A DNA stretch of 64,000 bases from UBA7239 sp964509075 (GTDB taxonomy: Bacteria > Pseudomonadota > Gammaproteobacteria > Pseudomonadales > UBA7239): assembly GCA_964509075.1 (NCBI GenBank), contig CAZDWC010000006.1, positions 1-64,000 on the forward strand, given 5' to 3'. Positions 9,125-17,836 of the stretch are shown one piece after another. Position numbers and translations under genes: made by a program. How positions within the stretch are numbered: position 1 is the first letter of the stretch; each line of letters starts with the position of its first letter. The notes under the pieces were generated by a model. That model was not told where the DNA came from and ran no database searches. It worked only from the letters and a program-made list of their open reading frames with translations.

Positions 9125-10488
9125 GACTGTGCATCAGCGGTGAACAGGAACAGTCTTCTCACCAACAGCAGGCACGCGGTGGACAAGCTCGCGACCAGTG
9201 CAATCCAGAAACCTGCAGCCCCCAGCGGTGCGGTGATGAAGTTGGTGAATGTCAGTGCATAACCCAATGGTATGCCCACACCCCAGAATGACAGGAGAAT
9301 GATAAGCATGGGTATACGGGTGTCACGATAGCCCCGCAGTGCACTGATGGCCGCGACTTGCAAGACATCGGCAAACTGGAAAAATGCTGCGAGTATCAAC
9401 AGTTCCTGTGCGATTTTTTGCACGTCAGTGTCGTTTGTGTAGAGTGCTGCAATCTGTGCCTTGCCAAAAAGCAGCAGGGGTACATAAAACATGGCGATGC
9501 ACAAGGCGAGCAACAGCGTGCTGCGCGAAAGCTGCTTTGCGCGCGCAGTTTCGCGCGCGCCGATGAGAAAACTGACGCGAAGACTCAAAGCCATGCCAAG
9601 GCTCAGCGGCACCATGAACATAAGCGAAACCGCATTCAATACAATCTGGTGGCCGGCAACTACCGTAGGGCCAAGCGGCGCCAGAAACAACGCAATGACA
9701 GTGAACATGCTGACTTCCACAAACATCGTGCAGCCAATGGGCAGCCCAAGACGCAACAGTGTGAGTATGGTGCGCAGCTGTGGCAAACAGCGGCCTTGCC
9801 ACAGCAGGTGATCGCGATAGTCGCGATGCACATGTAAATACAAAATCAAGGCGATGGCAGCCAGCGTGTTGGCCATTGCAGTGGCTACGCCGCAGCCTGC
9901 GCCGCCCATGGCGGGCAGGCCGAATTTCCCGAATATGAAAATGTAATTCAGTGGCAGGTTGATCAGTGTGCCTAGTAGTGAAAAGACCATGACAATGCGC
10001 GTATGGCCCATGCCATCTGTGAGGCCACGCAAACTGACCAGCAACAGCATTGCCGGAACGCCCCAGACAAATCCTGCGAGATAATTTTGCGTGATTTCGG
10101 CTGTTGTTGTGTCCAGTTCCAGCCACAACAGCGCAGGTTCAACATGTGTGAGTGCCAGAATCATCAGTGCGCAGGAGAGTGCGGCAATATACAGGCCTTG
10201 CCAGGTGACGGGAATAATGCGTGCCATTTCACGTGCACCGCGGTGGCCGGAGATGGTCGGTTGCAACGCATTCAGTGTGCCAAGAAAAAACAGGAACAGC
10301 GGCATCCAGAAGCTGTTGCCGACAGCGACGGCTGCCAGGTCGCGGGCACCGTAGTGGCCTGCCATGATGGTGTCGATCACGCCGTTGGCCATCTGCGCCA
10401 GTTGCGCAACCAGAATCGGCAGGCCGAGGCGAACCAGGATATTCCATTCGCGCAGTGTTGCCGTGCAAGCGTTCCGGGGGAAAGGCAT
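9121..10488 (-). CDS. MATE-family multidrug/sodium antiporter (NorM-like)
   Basis: About 455 residues from the preferred ATG at 10488 (MPFPRNACTATLREW). An upstream in-frame ATG at 10557 would overlap the preceding gene by 59 bases and adds a non-hydrophobic stretch, so it is less likely. The protein has twelve hydrophobic segments in two related halves. The first helix contains GLPILVAQLAQMANGVIDTIMAG, typical of the MatE Pfam domain and NorM group. Its probable role is inner-membrane export of cationic compounds driven by Na+ or H+; the substrate is unknown. It sits 10 bases after the ArsC-like gene and overlaps recQ by 4 bases, so it belongs to a tight minus-strand run. Confidence 0.9.
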   Translation of the reverse strand: MPFPRNACTATLREWNILVRLGLPILVAQLAQMANGVIDTIMAGHYGARDLAAVAVGNSFWMPLFLFFLGTLNALQPTISGHRGAREMARIIPVTWQGLYIAALSCALMILALTHVEPALLWLELDTTTAEITQNYLAGFVWGVPAMLLLVSLRGLTDGMGHTRIVMVFSLLGTLINLPLNYIFIFGKFGLPAMGGAGCGVATAMANTLAAIALILYLHVHRDYRDHLLWQGRCLPQLRTILTLLRLGLPIGCTMFVEVSMFTVIALFLAPLGPTVVAGHQIVLNAVSLMFMVPLSLGMALSLRVSFLIGARETARAKQLSRSTLLLALCIAMFYVPLLLFGKAQIAALYTNDTDVQKIAQELLILAAFFQFADVLQVAAISALRGYRDTRIPMLIILLSFWGVGIPLGYALTFTNFITAPLGAAGFWIALVASLSTACLLLVRRLFLFTADAQS

Positions 10489-10498
10489 TCGGTATGGC

Positions 10499-10864
10499 TT
10501 ATCGGTCAAATGCGATGCGGTAGCTGTCTGCCTTGAAGCCGACAAGCGTGCGTACACCGAGGTCCAGCACCGGGCGCTTGATCATGGATGGCTGCGCCAA
10601 CATCAATGCAATTGCGCGCGTTTCGTCGAGATCGGCTTTCTGCGTTGCATCGAGGTTGCGAAATGTTGTGCCGTTGCGGTTCAGCACGCTTTCCCAGCCA
10701 TGCTCCTTGCACCAGCTCTGCAGGTGTTGGCGATCAATGCCGGAGCGTTTGTAGTCGTGGAAATCGTAGGTCACCTTGTGCTCATCGAGCCAGGCCATGG
10801 CTTTTTTCATGGTGTCGCAGGACTTGATGCCATACAGCGTGCAATGCATGTTTTTATTGCCCAT
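10499..10864 (-). CDS. ArsC/Spx-family thioredoxin-fold protein (YffB-like)
   Basis: 121 residues, or 116 if translation starts at the inner ATG at 10849, which gives the usual family beginning MHCTLYG. Thioredoxin-fold N-terminus with YGIKSCDTMKKA, where the single Cys followed by DT matches YffB-type proteins and not the CxxC of thioredoxins. The later IKRPVL matches the conserved ArsC/Spx cis-Pro region. YffB-type proteins are putative glutathione-dependent thiol reductases; arsenate reduction should not be assumed. The gene sits between copB (5 bases upstream) and the MATE gene, suggesting cotranscription with copper defence. Confidence 0.85.
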   Translation of the reverse strand: MGNKNMHCTLYGIKSCDTMKKAMAWLDEHKVTYDFHDYKRSGIDRQHLQSWCKEHGWESVLNRNGTTFRNLDATQKADLDETRAIALMLAQPSMIKRPVLDLGVRTLVGFKADSYRIAFDR

Positions 10865-10868
10865 AGGA

Positions 10869-11570
10869 TCAGAACAGGAGTCTTATGCCGGCAGACATGG
10901 CGCTGGTGCTCGCAGGCTCTTCAAGTGCTTCTGCAATATCTGCCGTTTTTCCATAGAGTTTTTCGTAACGGACTTCGATGTGCGGTGCGATTTTGCGGGA
11001 AATTTCATAACGCAATTGCAGGCCGATTGTGGCGTCTGACAATCCTGAACCCACATCCTGTTGCCTGACATCCTGCGCATAAAGATTGCACTCAATATAG
11101 GGTTGCAGAATCAACTTCTGGCTGAACAGAAAATCGGTTTCCTCACGCAGACGAAAACTGACATCGCCTTCATCGCTGACAAAAACGTGGGCTTCGGTTT
11201 CAAGGTGGTAGGGCGCCACACCGGCGAAGCCTGCTGTGAAATATGTCGTGGAGACCGGGCTGTCGTCATGGCGTATGCCCACTTGTGCATCCCAGAACGT
11301 GTCGATATTGCGGCTATACATCGCCCAGTATTCGCTGGTCTGTGTATTGTGATCGACGGTACTGCCTTCGCTTTTCAACCAGAGTTTGTTGTGGTCTCCA
11401 CCCAGCCAGCCGTCGAAGTTCCAGTTGAGCAGCGCAGCATTATCGCGATTTTCGCCTGCATCCACTTCCAGCCGGAATGCGTGAAATACCGGCATGTCGT
11501 CATGTGCCTGCACCGATGGCGACAAGAGCATTGCGCACAACACTGACAGAGTGGCTCGCTCAATGAACAT
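10869..11570 (-). CDS. copB: Copper resistance protein B (CopB/PcoB), outer membrane
   Basis: 233 residues from the ATG at 11570, chosen because GGAAG stands 5 bases upstream and the product then begins with a signal peptide ending at VQA-HDD. The frame is open further upstream but inside copA. The mature part is beta-rich with alternating aromatic strands, ends in GIRLLF (terminal Phe, as in outer-membrane barrels) and matches CopB along FDGWLGGDHNKLWLKSEG and LRYEISRKIAPHIEVRYE. Family members usually carry a Met/His-rich region after the signal; here it is nearly absent, giving a short form. The start overlaps the copA stop by 11 bases, indicating coupling with the periplasmic oxidase. Confidence 0.93.
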   Translation of the reverse strand: MFIERATLSVLCAMLLSPSVQAHDDMPVFHAFRLEVDAGENRDNAALLNWNFDGWLGGDHNKLWLKSEGSTVDHNTQTSEYWAMYSRNIDTFWDAQVGIRHDDSPVSTTYFTAGFAGVAPYHLETEAHVFVSDEGDVSFRLREETDFLFSQKLILQPYIECNLYAQDVRQQDVGSGLSDATIGLQLRYEISRKIAPHIEVRYEKLYGKTADIAEALEEPASTSAMSAGIRLLF

Positions 11571-13263
11571 GTTGGCTTCCTTTGCGGTCTGTTTGTGTTT
11601 CATGCGCGGGTGTGCTGCTGTCATCCAGTCTGGCGACAACTACTTTATTCATCATGCCTGCCGCCATGTGATAGAGCAGGTGACAGTGAAAAGACCATTC
11701 ACCCGGTTCATCCGCCGTCAGCAGTACGGAGTAGGATTTGCCCGGTGGCACAATCACTACCGACTTGTCCGGCAACTTGCCGGCAGGCTGGCCGTTGTCG
11801 AGTTGCACAAACATGCCATGCAAATGCATGGGGTGCGCCATCATGGTTTCATTGGTGAATGTCAGCCTCACCCGCTCGCCGTAACGCAATGCAATCGGTT
11901 GTGCTTCAGGCGCCGTCTTGCCATCCATCGTCCAGATATAACGCGACATATTGCCGCCCAGCGCCACTTTGATTTCGCGTTCGGGTGCGCGCGTGTCACG
12001 TTGTGTATCCAATGATCGCAAATCCTTGTACGAGAGCAGCTTGTCACCGCGCGGCGCGCCGGATCGTGCCCAGCCGCTGCGCATCTGGTCCATCATGTCG
12101 TCCCATTCTGCTGGCGACATTTTGTTTTTATCCATGCCGCTCATGTCCATGCCGCCCATGTCGGCCATGGTCAGCAGTGCGCGTGAACGTTGTACGGGCA
12201 TCACACCTTGCATGCCTTGCTGTGGCGCCAGTGTGCCGAGTGCAAAGCCACTGCGATCAATCGGCTCGGCAACGATGGTATAGGCTTTGGCTTCTGCAGG
12301 TGTCACCAGCACATCATAGGTTTCTGCCACACCGAAACGGAATTCATCGACAGTCACCGGTTCGACATTGCGGCCATCGGCTTGCACCACTGTCATTTTC
12401 AGGCGCTGCTTTTCGGTATCAAGAATGCGCACATCGTAGAAAGACATCGCGGACGCATTGATCATGCGCAAACGTAGCGTCTCACCCGGTTTGAAAATGC
12501 TCGTCCAGTTTTGCTGCGCGGTTTTGCCGTTGACAAGAAAGCTGTAGCCGCTGACATCCGACAGGTCTGTCGGTGACATGCGCATGGCGCTCCAGTCGCG
12601 CGCAGATTGCCAGGCGAGCTTGAAACCCTTCGCGCGCACATCCTGCAGGAAATCAGCAACGCTGCGCCGTGCCGTGCTGTAATAGTCTGATGCCATTTTC
12701 AGGTTGGCCAGAATATCGGTGGCTGACTCTTCGCTGAAATCGGAAATCATCACTACTTCTTCGCGATCTGCAACAACAGGATCCTTGTCTTTCGGGTGGA
12801 TGATCAACGCGCCATACAGGCCATCCTGCTCCTGTCCGCCCGTATGCGAGTGATACCAGTAGGTACCGCTTTGGCGCAGGTTGAAGCGATAGGTGAAGGT
12901 TTGTCCGGGTGCGATGTCGGCATAGCCGTTCAGTCCGTTGACGCCATCCATCTCGGCAGGCAGTAACAGGCCGTGCCAATGTACCGAGGTAGGTTCCTGC
13001 ATGTGGTTGGTGACATGCACGATCACCGCTTCACCTTCCGTCCACCAGAGTGTGGGCGCAGGCGTGGCATGATTGACCGTGATTTTTTCCAGCGGCTTGC
13101 CGGTGATGTTGACCGTCTCGCGGCGGATGTCGAGTTGATACTCGCCTGCGTGAACCGGTGCTGAAAGCAACATGATACCCAGGGACACGAAACATGCCGC
13201 AGGCAGTAAACGTCGAGTCACAATGACTGCCGTGGATAATCGCATGCAGGATAAACGCATCAT
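11560..13263 (-). CDS. copA: Copper resistance multicopper oxidase CopA
   Basis: 567 residues. N-terminal export signal with an Arg pair (VTRRLLPAA) before a hydrophobic stretch ending PVHA-GEY; it may use Tat, as CopA enzymes usually do, though the motif is not classical. All copper-ligand blocks are visible: HWHG, HSHTGGQEQDG, HPMHLHG near 490, and HCHLLYHMAAGMM near the C-terminus (type 1 site with Met axial ligand). A Met-rich loop (MADMGGMDMSGMDKNKM, ~365-385) probably binds Cu(I). It oxidises or sequesters copper in the periplasm. First gene of the minus-strand run copA-copB-ArsC-like-MATE-recQ, and divergent from mutS. Start choice among three nearby Met codons is uncertain. Confidence 0.95.
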   Translation of the reverse strand: MMRLSCMRLSTAVIVTRRLLPAACFVSLGIMLLSAPVHAGEYQLDIRRETVNITGKPLEKITVNHATPAPTLWWTEGEAVIVHVTNHMQEPTSVHWHGLLLPAEMDGVNGLNGYADIAPGQTFTYRFNLRQSGTYWYHSHTGGQEQDGLYGALIIHPKDKDPVVADREEVVMISDFSEESATDILANLKMASDYYSTARRSVADFLQDVRAKGFKLAWQSARDWSAMRMSPTDLSDVSGYSFLVNGKTAQQNWTSIFKPGETLRLRMINASAMSFYDVRILDTEKQRLKMTVVQADGRNVEPVTVDEFRFGVAETYDVLVTPAEAKAYTIVAEPIDRSGFALGTLAPQQGMQGVMPVQRSRALLTMADMGGMDMSGMDKNKMSPAEWDDMMDQMRSGWARSGAPRGDKLLSYKDLRSLDTQRDTRAPEREIKVALGGNMSRYIWTMDGKTAPEAQPIALRYGERVRLTFTNETMMAHPMHLHGMFVQLDNGQPAGKLPDKSVVIVPPGKSYSVLLTADEPGEWSFHCHLLYHMAAGMMNKVVVARLDDSSTPAHETQTDRKGSQHVH

Positions 13264-13292
13264 CAGGATCGTGCTCCGTCGAGGGCGAGCAG

Positions 13293-13317
13293 ATTATAGC
13301 AGCTGCACCCCTGCAGC
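13293..13317 (-). promoter_or_regulatory. copA promoter -10 with adjoining inverted repeat
   Basis: On the minus strand a perfect TATAAT (13293-13298) sits 29 bases before the copA ATG. Immediately upstream is the inverted repeat GCTGCA-4-TGCAGC (13302-13317), placed where a MerR-type regulator would bind between -35 and -10. No good -35 hexamer is seen, which fits an activator-dependent promoter. This is an inference: the repeat does not match the known CueR site. Confidence 0.45.
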
Positions 13318-13387
13318 CACGATGTGCAGCAAAGAGCGATTTGCGTACAATCGTCAACCTGCAAACAGCCACCCAGATTTCCAGCCC

Positions 13388-15982
13388 ATGACAGCAGCGG
13401 ATACCGACAACAGCCTGCACACCCCGATGATGCAGCAATACCTGGCCATCAAGGCCCAGCATCCTCACGAGCTGGTGTTCTATCGCATGGGCGATTTTTA
13501 CGAGCTGTTTTTTGATGATGCAAAAAAAGCCGCGCGTTTGTTGGATGTAACCCTCACTGCGCGCGGTAAATCCGGCGGCGCACCCATCCCGATGGCGGGT
13601 GTGCCGTTTCACGCGGCCGACAATTATCTTGCGCGTCTGGTGCGTCTCGGTGAATCAGTAGCGATAGTCGAGCAGATCGGCGATCCGGCAACGACCAAAG
13701 GCCCCGTGGAGCGCAAGGTAATGCGCATCGTTACGCCGGGCACCGTCAGTGACGAAGTATTACTGGATGAAGGCCGCGACAATTTGCTGGTGGCGATTTT
13801 TCATGCGGATGGATGCACCGGCATTGCCGCACTGGATATTACCAGTGGCCGTTTTACCGTGCAGGAAGTGGACAATCTCGAAGCCCTGGCAGGCGAAATG
13901 CAACGCCTGCATCCCGCCGAATTGCTGGTGCAGGATGATGTGACGCTGCCGGATACCATTGTGCGCCGCGCCGGTGTGCGCAAACTGGCGCCGTGGGAAT
14001 TTGATCTGGAATCCGCACAGCGCTTGTTGACACAACAATTTGCTACACGTGATCTCGCCGGTTTCGGCTGCGCCGATCTTGAACTTGCCTTGCGCGCAGC
14101 CGGCTGCCTGATGAGTTATGTGCGTCAGACACAACGCACGGCACTGCCGCATATTCGAGCGCTGTCGGTGGAGCGGCGTGGCGAAGCGGTGGAGATGGAT
14201 GCAGCCACACGCAAAAATCTCGAACTCGATATCAACATCGCCGGTACGCAAGAGCACACGTTGTTTGCAGTGGTGAATACCTGCGCCACGGCAATGGGTG
14301 CTCGCTTGCTGAAACGCTTGCTGCACCGACCGCTGGCCAATATTGATGCGCTGCACGTGCGCCAACAAAGTGTTGCAGACTTGTTGCAGGCTTATCGTTT
14401 TGAGCCGCTGCGCGACATTTTGCGCAATATCGGTGATATAGAGCGCATTCTTTCACGCGTGGCCTTGCGTTCGGCTCGCCCACGCGACTTGACGCGACTT
14501 GCACAGTCATTGGCCTGCGTGCCAGAACTGCATGTGGCTCTGGAAAACGGCGGCGACAGCCTCGCAGCCCGCGCACAAAATATAGGGGCCTTTCCCGGGA
14601 TTGTTGAACTGTTGTTGCTTGCGGTGGTGGAAAATCCGCCGATGGTCATACGCGATGGAGGTGTGATCGCCGACGGCTACGATGCCGAACTCGACGAGTT
14701 GCGCGCCATCCAGCAAAACGCCGGCGACTTTCTGGTGAAACTGGAAACGGAAGAGCGCGAAAGTACGGGTCTGCCCAATCTGAAAGTCGGTTACAACCGT
14801 GTGTCCGGGTATTACATCGAGTTGCCGACCGCGCAATCAAAACAGGCGCCAGCACATTACATTCGTCGGCAGACACTGAAAAACGCCGAGCGTTACATCA
14901 CGCCGGAACTGAAAGCTTTTGAAGACAAGGCTCTGTCCGCAAAAAGCCGTTCCCTCGCGCGCGAGAAACAGCTCTATGATGAATTGATAGATCGCCTCAA
15001 TGAAGACTTGTTCTCGTTGCAAAGCACAGGGCAGGCCATTGCTGAACTGGATGTGCTGGCTGCACTGGCCGAGCGCGCAGAGTCACTGAACTGGTGTCGT
15101 CCTACATTACAATCCACACCCGGCATCCAGATCATCAACGGTCGCCATCCGGTCGTGGAGCAGGTGGTGCAGCAGATTGCCGGTGAGGCCTTTGTACCCA
15201 ATGATCTCGCGCTGGACGAACAGCAGCGCATGCTGATCATTACCGGCCCGAACATGGGCGGTAAATCCACCTACATGCGTCAGGCCGCACTGATTGTTCT
15301 GCTCGCTCATGTTGGCAGTTTTGTGCCGGCAGAAAGTGCGACGATTGGTCTTGTGGATCGCATTTTTACGCGTATCGGCTCTTCGGATGATCTTGCATCC
15401 GGTCGCTCAACCTTTATGGTGGAAATGACGGAAACGGCCAATATTCTGCACAATGCCACACCGAAAAGTCTGGTGCTGATGGATGAAATCGGTCGCGGCA
15501 CCAGTACTTTCGACGGCCTGTCACTGGCCTGGGCCTGCGCGCATTTTCTGGCCGAGCGCGTACGTGCGTTCACGCTGTTTGCTACACATTATTTCGAGCT
15601 GACTTCACTGCCGGATGAATGCCGAGGTGTAGCGAATGCGCATCTCGATGCCAGCGAACACCACGATGGCATCGTATTCCTGCACAAGGTGCAGATGGGC
15701 GCGGCCAGCAAATCCTATGGCTTGCAGGTCGCGAAACTGGCGGGTATTCCGCGCGAAGTGCTGGCTGCAGCCAGGGAAAAACTGCAGGAGCTGGAAAGTG
15801 GTGCCGTTACCGGAGTCAGGCCCTGTGGGTGGGACGCCGCGCCGGACGCGAAGCCTGTTCAGGTGGATCTGTTTGCGGCACCATTGCCGCGTTGCATTGA
15901 AACGCTGAAGTCGATCAATCCGGATGAACTCACACCGAAAGCCGCGCTGGAATTAATGTATCGACTGAAAGCAGAAACCTGA
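13388..15982 (+). CDS. mutS: DNA mismatch repair protein MutS
   Basis: 864 residues from the ATG at 13388 (E. coli protein 853). The frame stays open 216 bases upstream, but that part overlaps the copA promoter region and has no MutS similarity. The mismatch-reading Phe-x-Glu is in FYRMGDFYELF (~32-42). The ABC ATPase has Walker A GPNMGGKST (~620) and Walker B LVLMDEIGRGTSTFDG (~695), followed by the ATHYFEL block, and a C-terminal dimer helix ends the protein. It recognises mismatches and recruits MutL. A TACAAT at 13346-13351 is a possible -10. The gene ends exactly where the convergent SGNH-like gene ends, with no spacer. Confidence 0.97.
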   Translation: MTAADTDNSLHTPMMQQYLAIKAQHPHELVFYRMGDFYELFFDDAKKAARLLDVTLTARGKSGGAPIPMAGVPFHAADNYLARLVRLGESVAIVEQIGDPATTKGPVERKVMRIVTPGTVSDEVLLDEGRDNLLVAIFHADGCTGIAALDITSGRFTVQEVDNLEALAGEMQRLHPAELLVQDDVTLPDTIVRRAGVRKLAPWEFDLESAQRLLTQQFATRDLAGFGCADLELALRAAGCLMSYVRQTQRTALPHIRALSVERRGEAVEMDAATRKNLELDINIAGTQEHTLFAVVNTCATAMGARLLKRLLHRPLANIDALHVRQQSVADLLQAYRFEPLRDILRNIGDIERILSRVALRSARPRDLTRLAQSLACVPELHVALENGGDSLAARAQNIGAFPGIVELLLLAVVENPPMVIRDGGVIADGYDAELDELRAIQQNAGDFLVKLETEERESTGLPNLKVGYNRVSGYYIELPTAQSKQAPAHYIRRQTLKNAERYITPELKAFEDKALSAKSRSLAREKQLYDELIDRLNEDLFSLQSTGQAIAELDVLAALAERAESLNWCRPTLQSTPGIQIINGRHPVVEQVVQQIAGEAFVPNDLALDEQQRMLIITGPNMGGKSTYMRQAALIVLLAHVGSFVPAESATIGLVDRIFTRIGSSDDLASGRSTFMVEMTETANILHNATPKSLVLMDEIGRGTSTFDGLSLAWACAHFLAERVRAFTLFATHYFELTSLPDECRGVANAHLDASEHHDGIVFLHKVQMGAASKSYGLQVAKLAGIPREVLAAAREKLQELESGAVTGVRPCGWDAAPDAKPVQVDLFAAPLPRCIETLKSINPDELTPKAALELMYRLKAET

Positions 15983-17071
15983 TCAATGCTGAGCTTCCAG
16001 CACTGTTGTCGATGAAAATTCGCCGAGGCTTTTCAGCAGCCCCAATTGCTCACAGTGGGCAGCGACACGTTCGGCAAAGAATTGCGCACCGTGTTTGTTC
16101 CAGTGAGAGTCTTTCTGGAAGTTCAGTGGAAAACGATCTGTCTGGCGAAAATCTTCCAGCATCGTAATCAGTGGAAACGGAGCGGTGGATTTCTTGTCGT
16201 CAAAATAACGGAAATTTTCCAGTGCGTAAGGCCCGAGCGCATCAAAGCTTCCTCTTTCCCACGTATCCGGCGCCTCTTTGTCCGTGTACTGCCAGTGTCG
16301 GGGCGGCACAAATACTGCCAGCGGCACATGCAATTCCTGCGAGCTGTACTCATGAATCGCCAACAAGGTTTCATAGATGGCGTCAAACAGGTGTTGTGAC
16401 TTCTCCAGCGGTTGCCGCGCTACAAAATAACCGCCAGTGCCGGAATAGCCGAACAGTAGTTTGTGTGCATCCCATGCCGGGGCTATCCACTCCAGCAGGT
16501 TTTTCAGCCAACTGGCGAGGCGTGGATACTGTACGACGAAATGGTAAAAACCGCGCTGCTCGATTACGCCGCGATAAAACCACTCGTCGCGATAATCTGA
16601 CATATCCAGCGCCAGCAACACCAGATCCGGCTTGTACTTCTTGCCGATGTCTTTCAGCAGACGCAGGTCGAGATAGGGCGAACTCGATGTCCAGCCAAAG
16701 TTGATGACATTGATGTCGTTGCGATGAAATCGCTCGCGCAGGATGTTTTCCAGTTGCGCGGGTGGTGATTTCTCTTCCGGCATCAGGAAACCGTAGATAA
16801 ACGAATCACCAAGGAAAACTATATTGAAATCGCTATCCTTTATGTCAATTCCTTCGTGGGTGGAGCGGATGTTGTCACTGTTGAGACCGCTGAAATGTTT
16901 GTCACTTGCCTGCATACGATGATCAGGATCGCGTACCACTTTGGCAAATATTTCGGCCTGCATTACTTGAAAAGCAGTGCCATACGATACAGTACACAGT
17001 ACTGCGAGCAGCGTCAGTGCATGCACAATGCGTGCGGGTTTTTCACGAAAGTAAATCCAAAGGCGCTTCAT
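15983..17071 (-). CDS. SGNH/GDSL hydrolase-like protein with N-terminal membrane anchor
   Basis: 362 residues. One N-terminal hydrophobic segment (~15-35) suggests an anchor or uncleaved signal, with the rest in the periplasm. Block I is VFLGDSFIYG (Ser nucleophile), a middle NFGWTSSS may hold the glycine block, and block V is KDSHWNKHG (catalytic Asp/His), so a catalytic triad looks intact. Proteins like this remove or add acyl groups on polysaccharides, as in the AlgJ/AlgX fold group, but the substrate here is unknown. It lies 24 bases after the rlmB stop and converges on mutS. It is related in fold, but not closely in sequence, to the SGNH protein at 38.2-39.2 kb. Confidence 0.75.
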   Translation of the reverse strand: MKRLWIYFREKPARIVHALTLLAVLCTVSYGTAFQVMQAEIFAKVVRDPDHRMQASDKHFSGLNSDNIRSTHEGIDIKDSDFNIVFLGDSFIYGFLMPEEKSPPAQLENILRERFHRNDINVINFGWTSSSPYLDLRLLKDIGKKYKPDLVLLALDMSDYRDEWFYRGVIEQRGFYHFVVQYPRLASWLKNLLEWIAPAWDAHKLLFGYSGTGGYFVARQPLEKSQHLFDAIYETLLAIHEYSSQELHVPLAVFVPPRHWQYTDKEAPDTWERGSFDALGPYALENFRYFDDKKSTAPFPLITMLEDFRQTDRFPLNFQKDSHWNKHGAQFFAERVAAHCEQLGLLKSLGEFSSTTVLEAQH

Positions 17072-17095
17072 GCGGAAAAATCCGGTGTCACTATT

Positions 17096-17836
17096 TCAGG
17101 CGCGTTGCTGGCGCACGATTTCAAACAGGCAAACGCCGGTAGCGACTGATACATTCAGGCTGCTCGTTTCACCCAGCATGGGAATGGCAATCAACTCGTC
17201 GCAATGTTCTTTGGTCAGGCGCCGCAAGCCGCTGCCTTCGGCGCCCATGGCTAAAGCCATCGGCGTTTTCAGTTTGCATTGGTACAGCGACTGCGTGGCC
17301 TCGCCGGCAGCGCCGATGATCCATACCCCCTGTTCCTGCAGCTGGCGCAGTGCGCGCGCCAGATTGGTGACCACTACCAGTGGCACGAGATCGGCAGCGC
17401 CGGCCGCTACTTTGCGCACGGTGCTGTTCATGCCGGCCGAGTTGTCGCGCGGCACAACAACGCCGTGTACACCCGCAGCTTCGGCGGTGCGCATGCAGGC
17501 GCCGAGGTTGTGCGGATCGGTTACCCCATCCAGCACAAGCAGTAATAATTTTTTGCCGTGGCGCTCCACCAGCACATCGAGAAAATCTTCATCGTACTGC
17601 TCGCCGGGGCTGCATTCAGCGACGATACCCTGATGATTGCCGTCACTGAGTTGATCGAGTTTCTGCCGCGTTTCACGCAGGATTTCAATCTGTTCGCGTT
17701 GCAGGCTGTCAAGCAGTTTCTGCACGCGCGCATCCTGGCGGCCTTGCAGTACGTGTACACGCAGCAGGCGCTGTGGTTGTGATTTCAGTACGGATGCAAC
17801 GCTGTGGATGCCGTAGATCCATTCGATCTGACTCAT
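17096..17836 (-). CDS. rlmB: 23S rRNA (guanosine-2251-2'-O)-methyltransferase RlmB
   Basis: 246 residues, the usual size. SPOUT-class enzyme: an N-terminal substrate-binding part starts with YGIHSVASVL, and the knotted catalytic domain carries LVLDGVTDPHNLGACMRTAEAAG, VVVPRDNSAG, LAMGAEGSGLRRLT and the final SLNVSVATGVCLFE, the three TrmH/SpoU signature blocks. It methylates G2251 in the peptidyl-transferase P loop using S-adenosylmethionine. The ATG overlaps the rnr stop by 4 bases, so the two RNA-maturation genes are translationally coupled. Confidence 0.96.
   Translation of the reverse strand: MSQIEWIYGIHSVASVLKSQPQRLLRVHVLQGRQDARVQKLLDSLQREQIEILRETRQKLDQLSDGNHQGIVAECSPGEQYDEDFLDVLVERHGKKLLLLVLDGVTDPHNLGACMRTAEAAGVHGVVVPRDNSAGMNSTVRKVAAGAADLVPLVVVTNLARALRQLQEQGVWIIGAAGEATQSLYQCKLKTPMALAMGAEGSGLRRLTKEHCDELIAIPMLGETSSLNVSVATGVCLFEIVRQQRA

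Noticed and set aside
13172..13387. Extension of MutS to an upstream ATG at 13172
   Set aside because: It lies antisense to the copA signal-peptide region and has no MutS similarity; the start at 13388 fits the normal family length.
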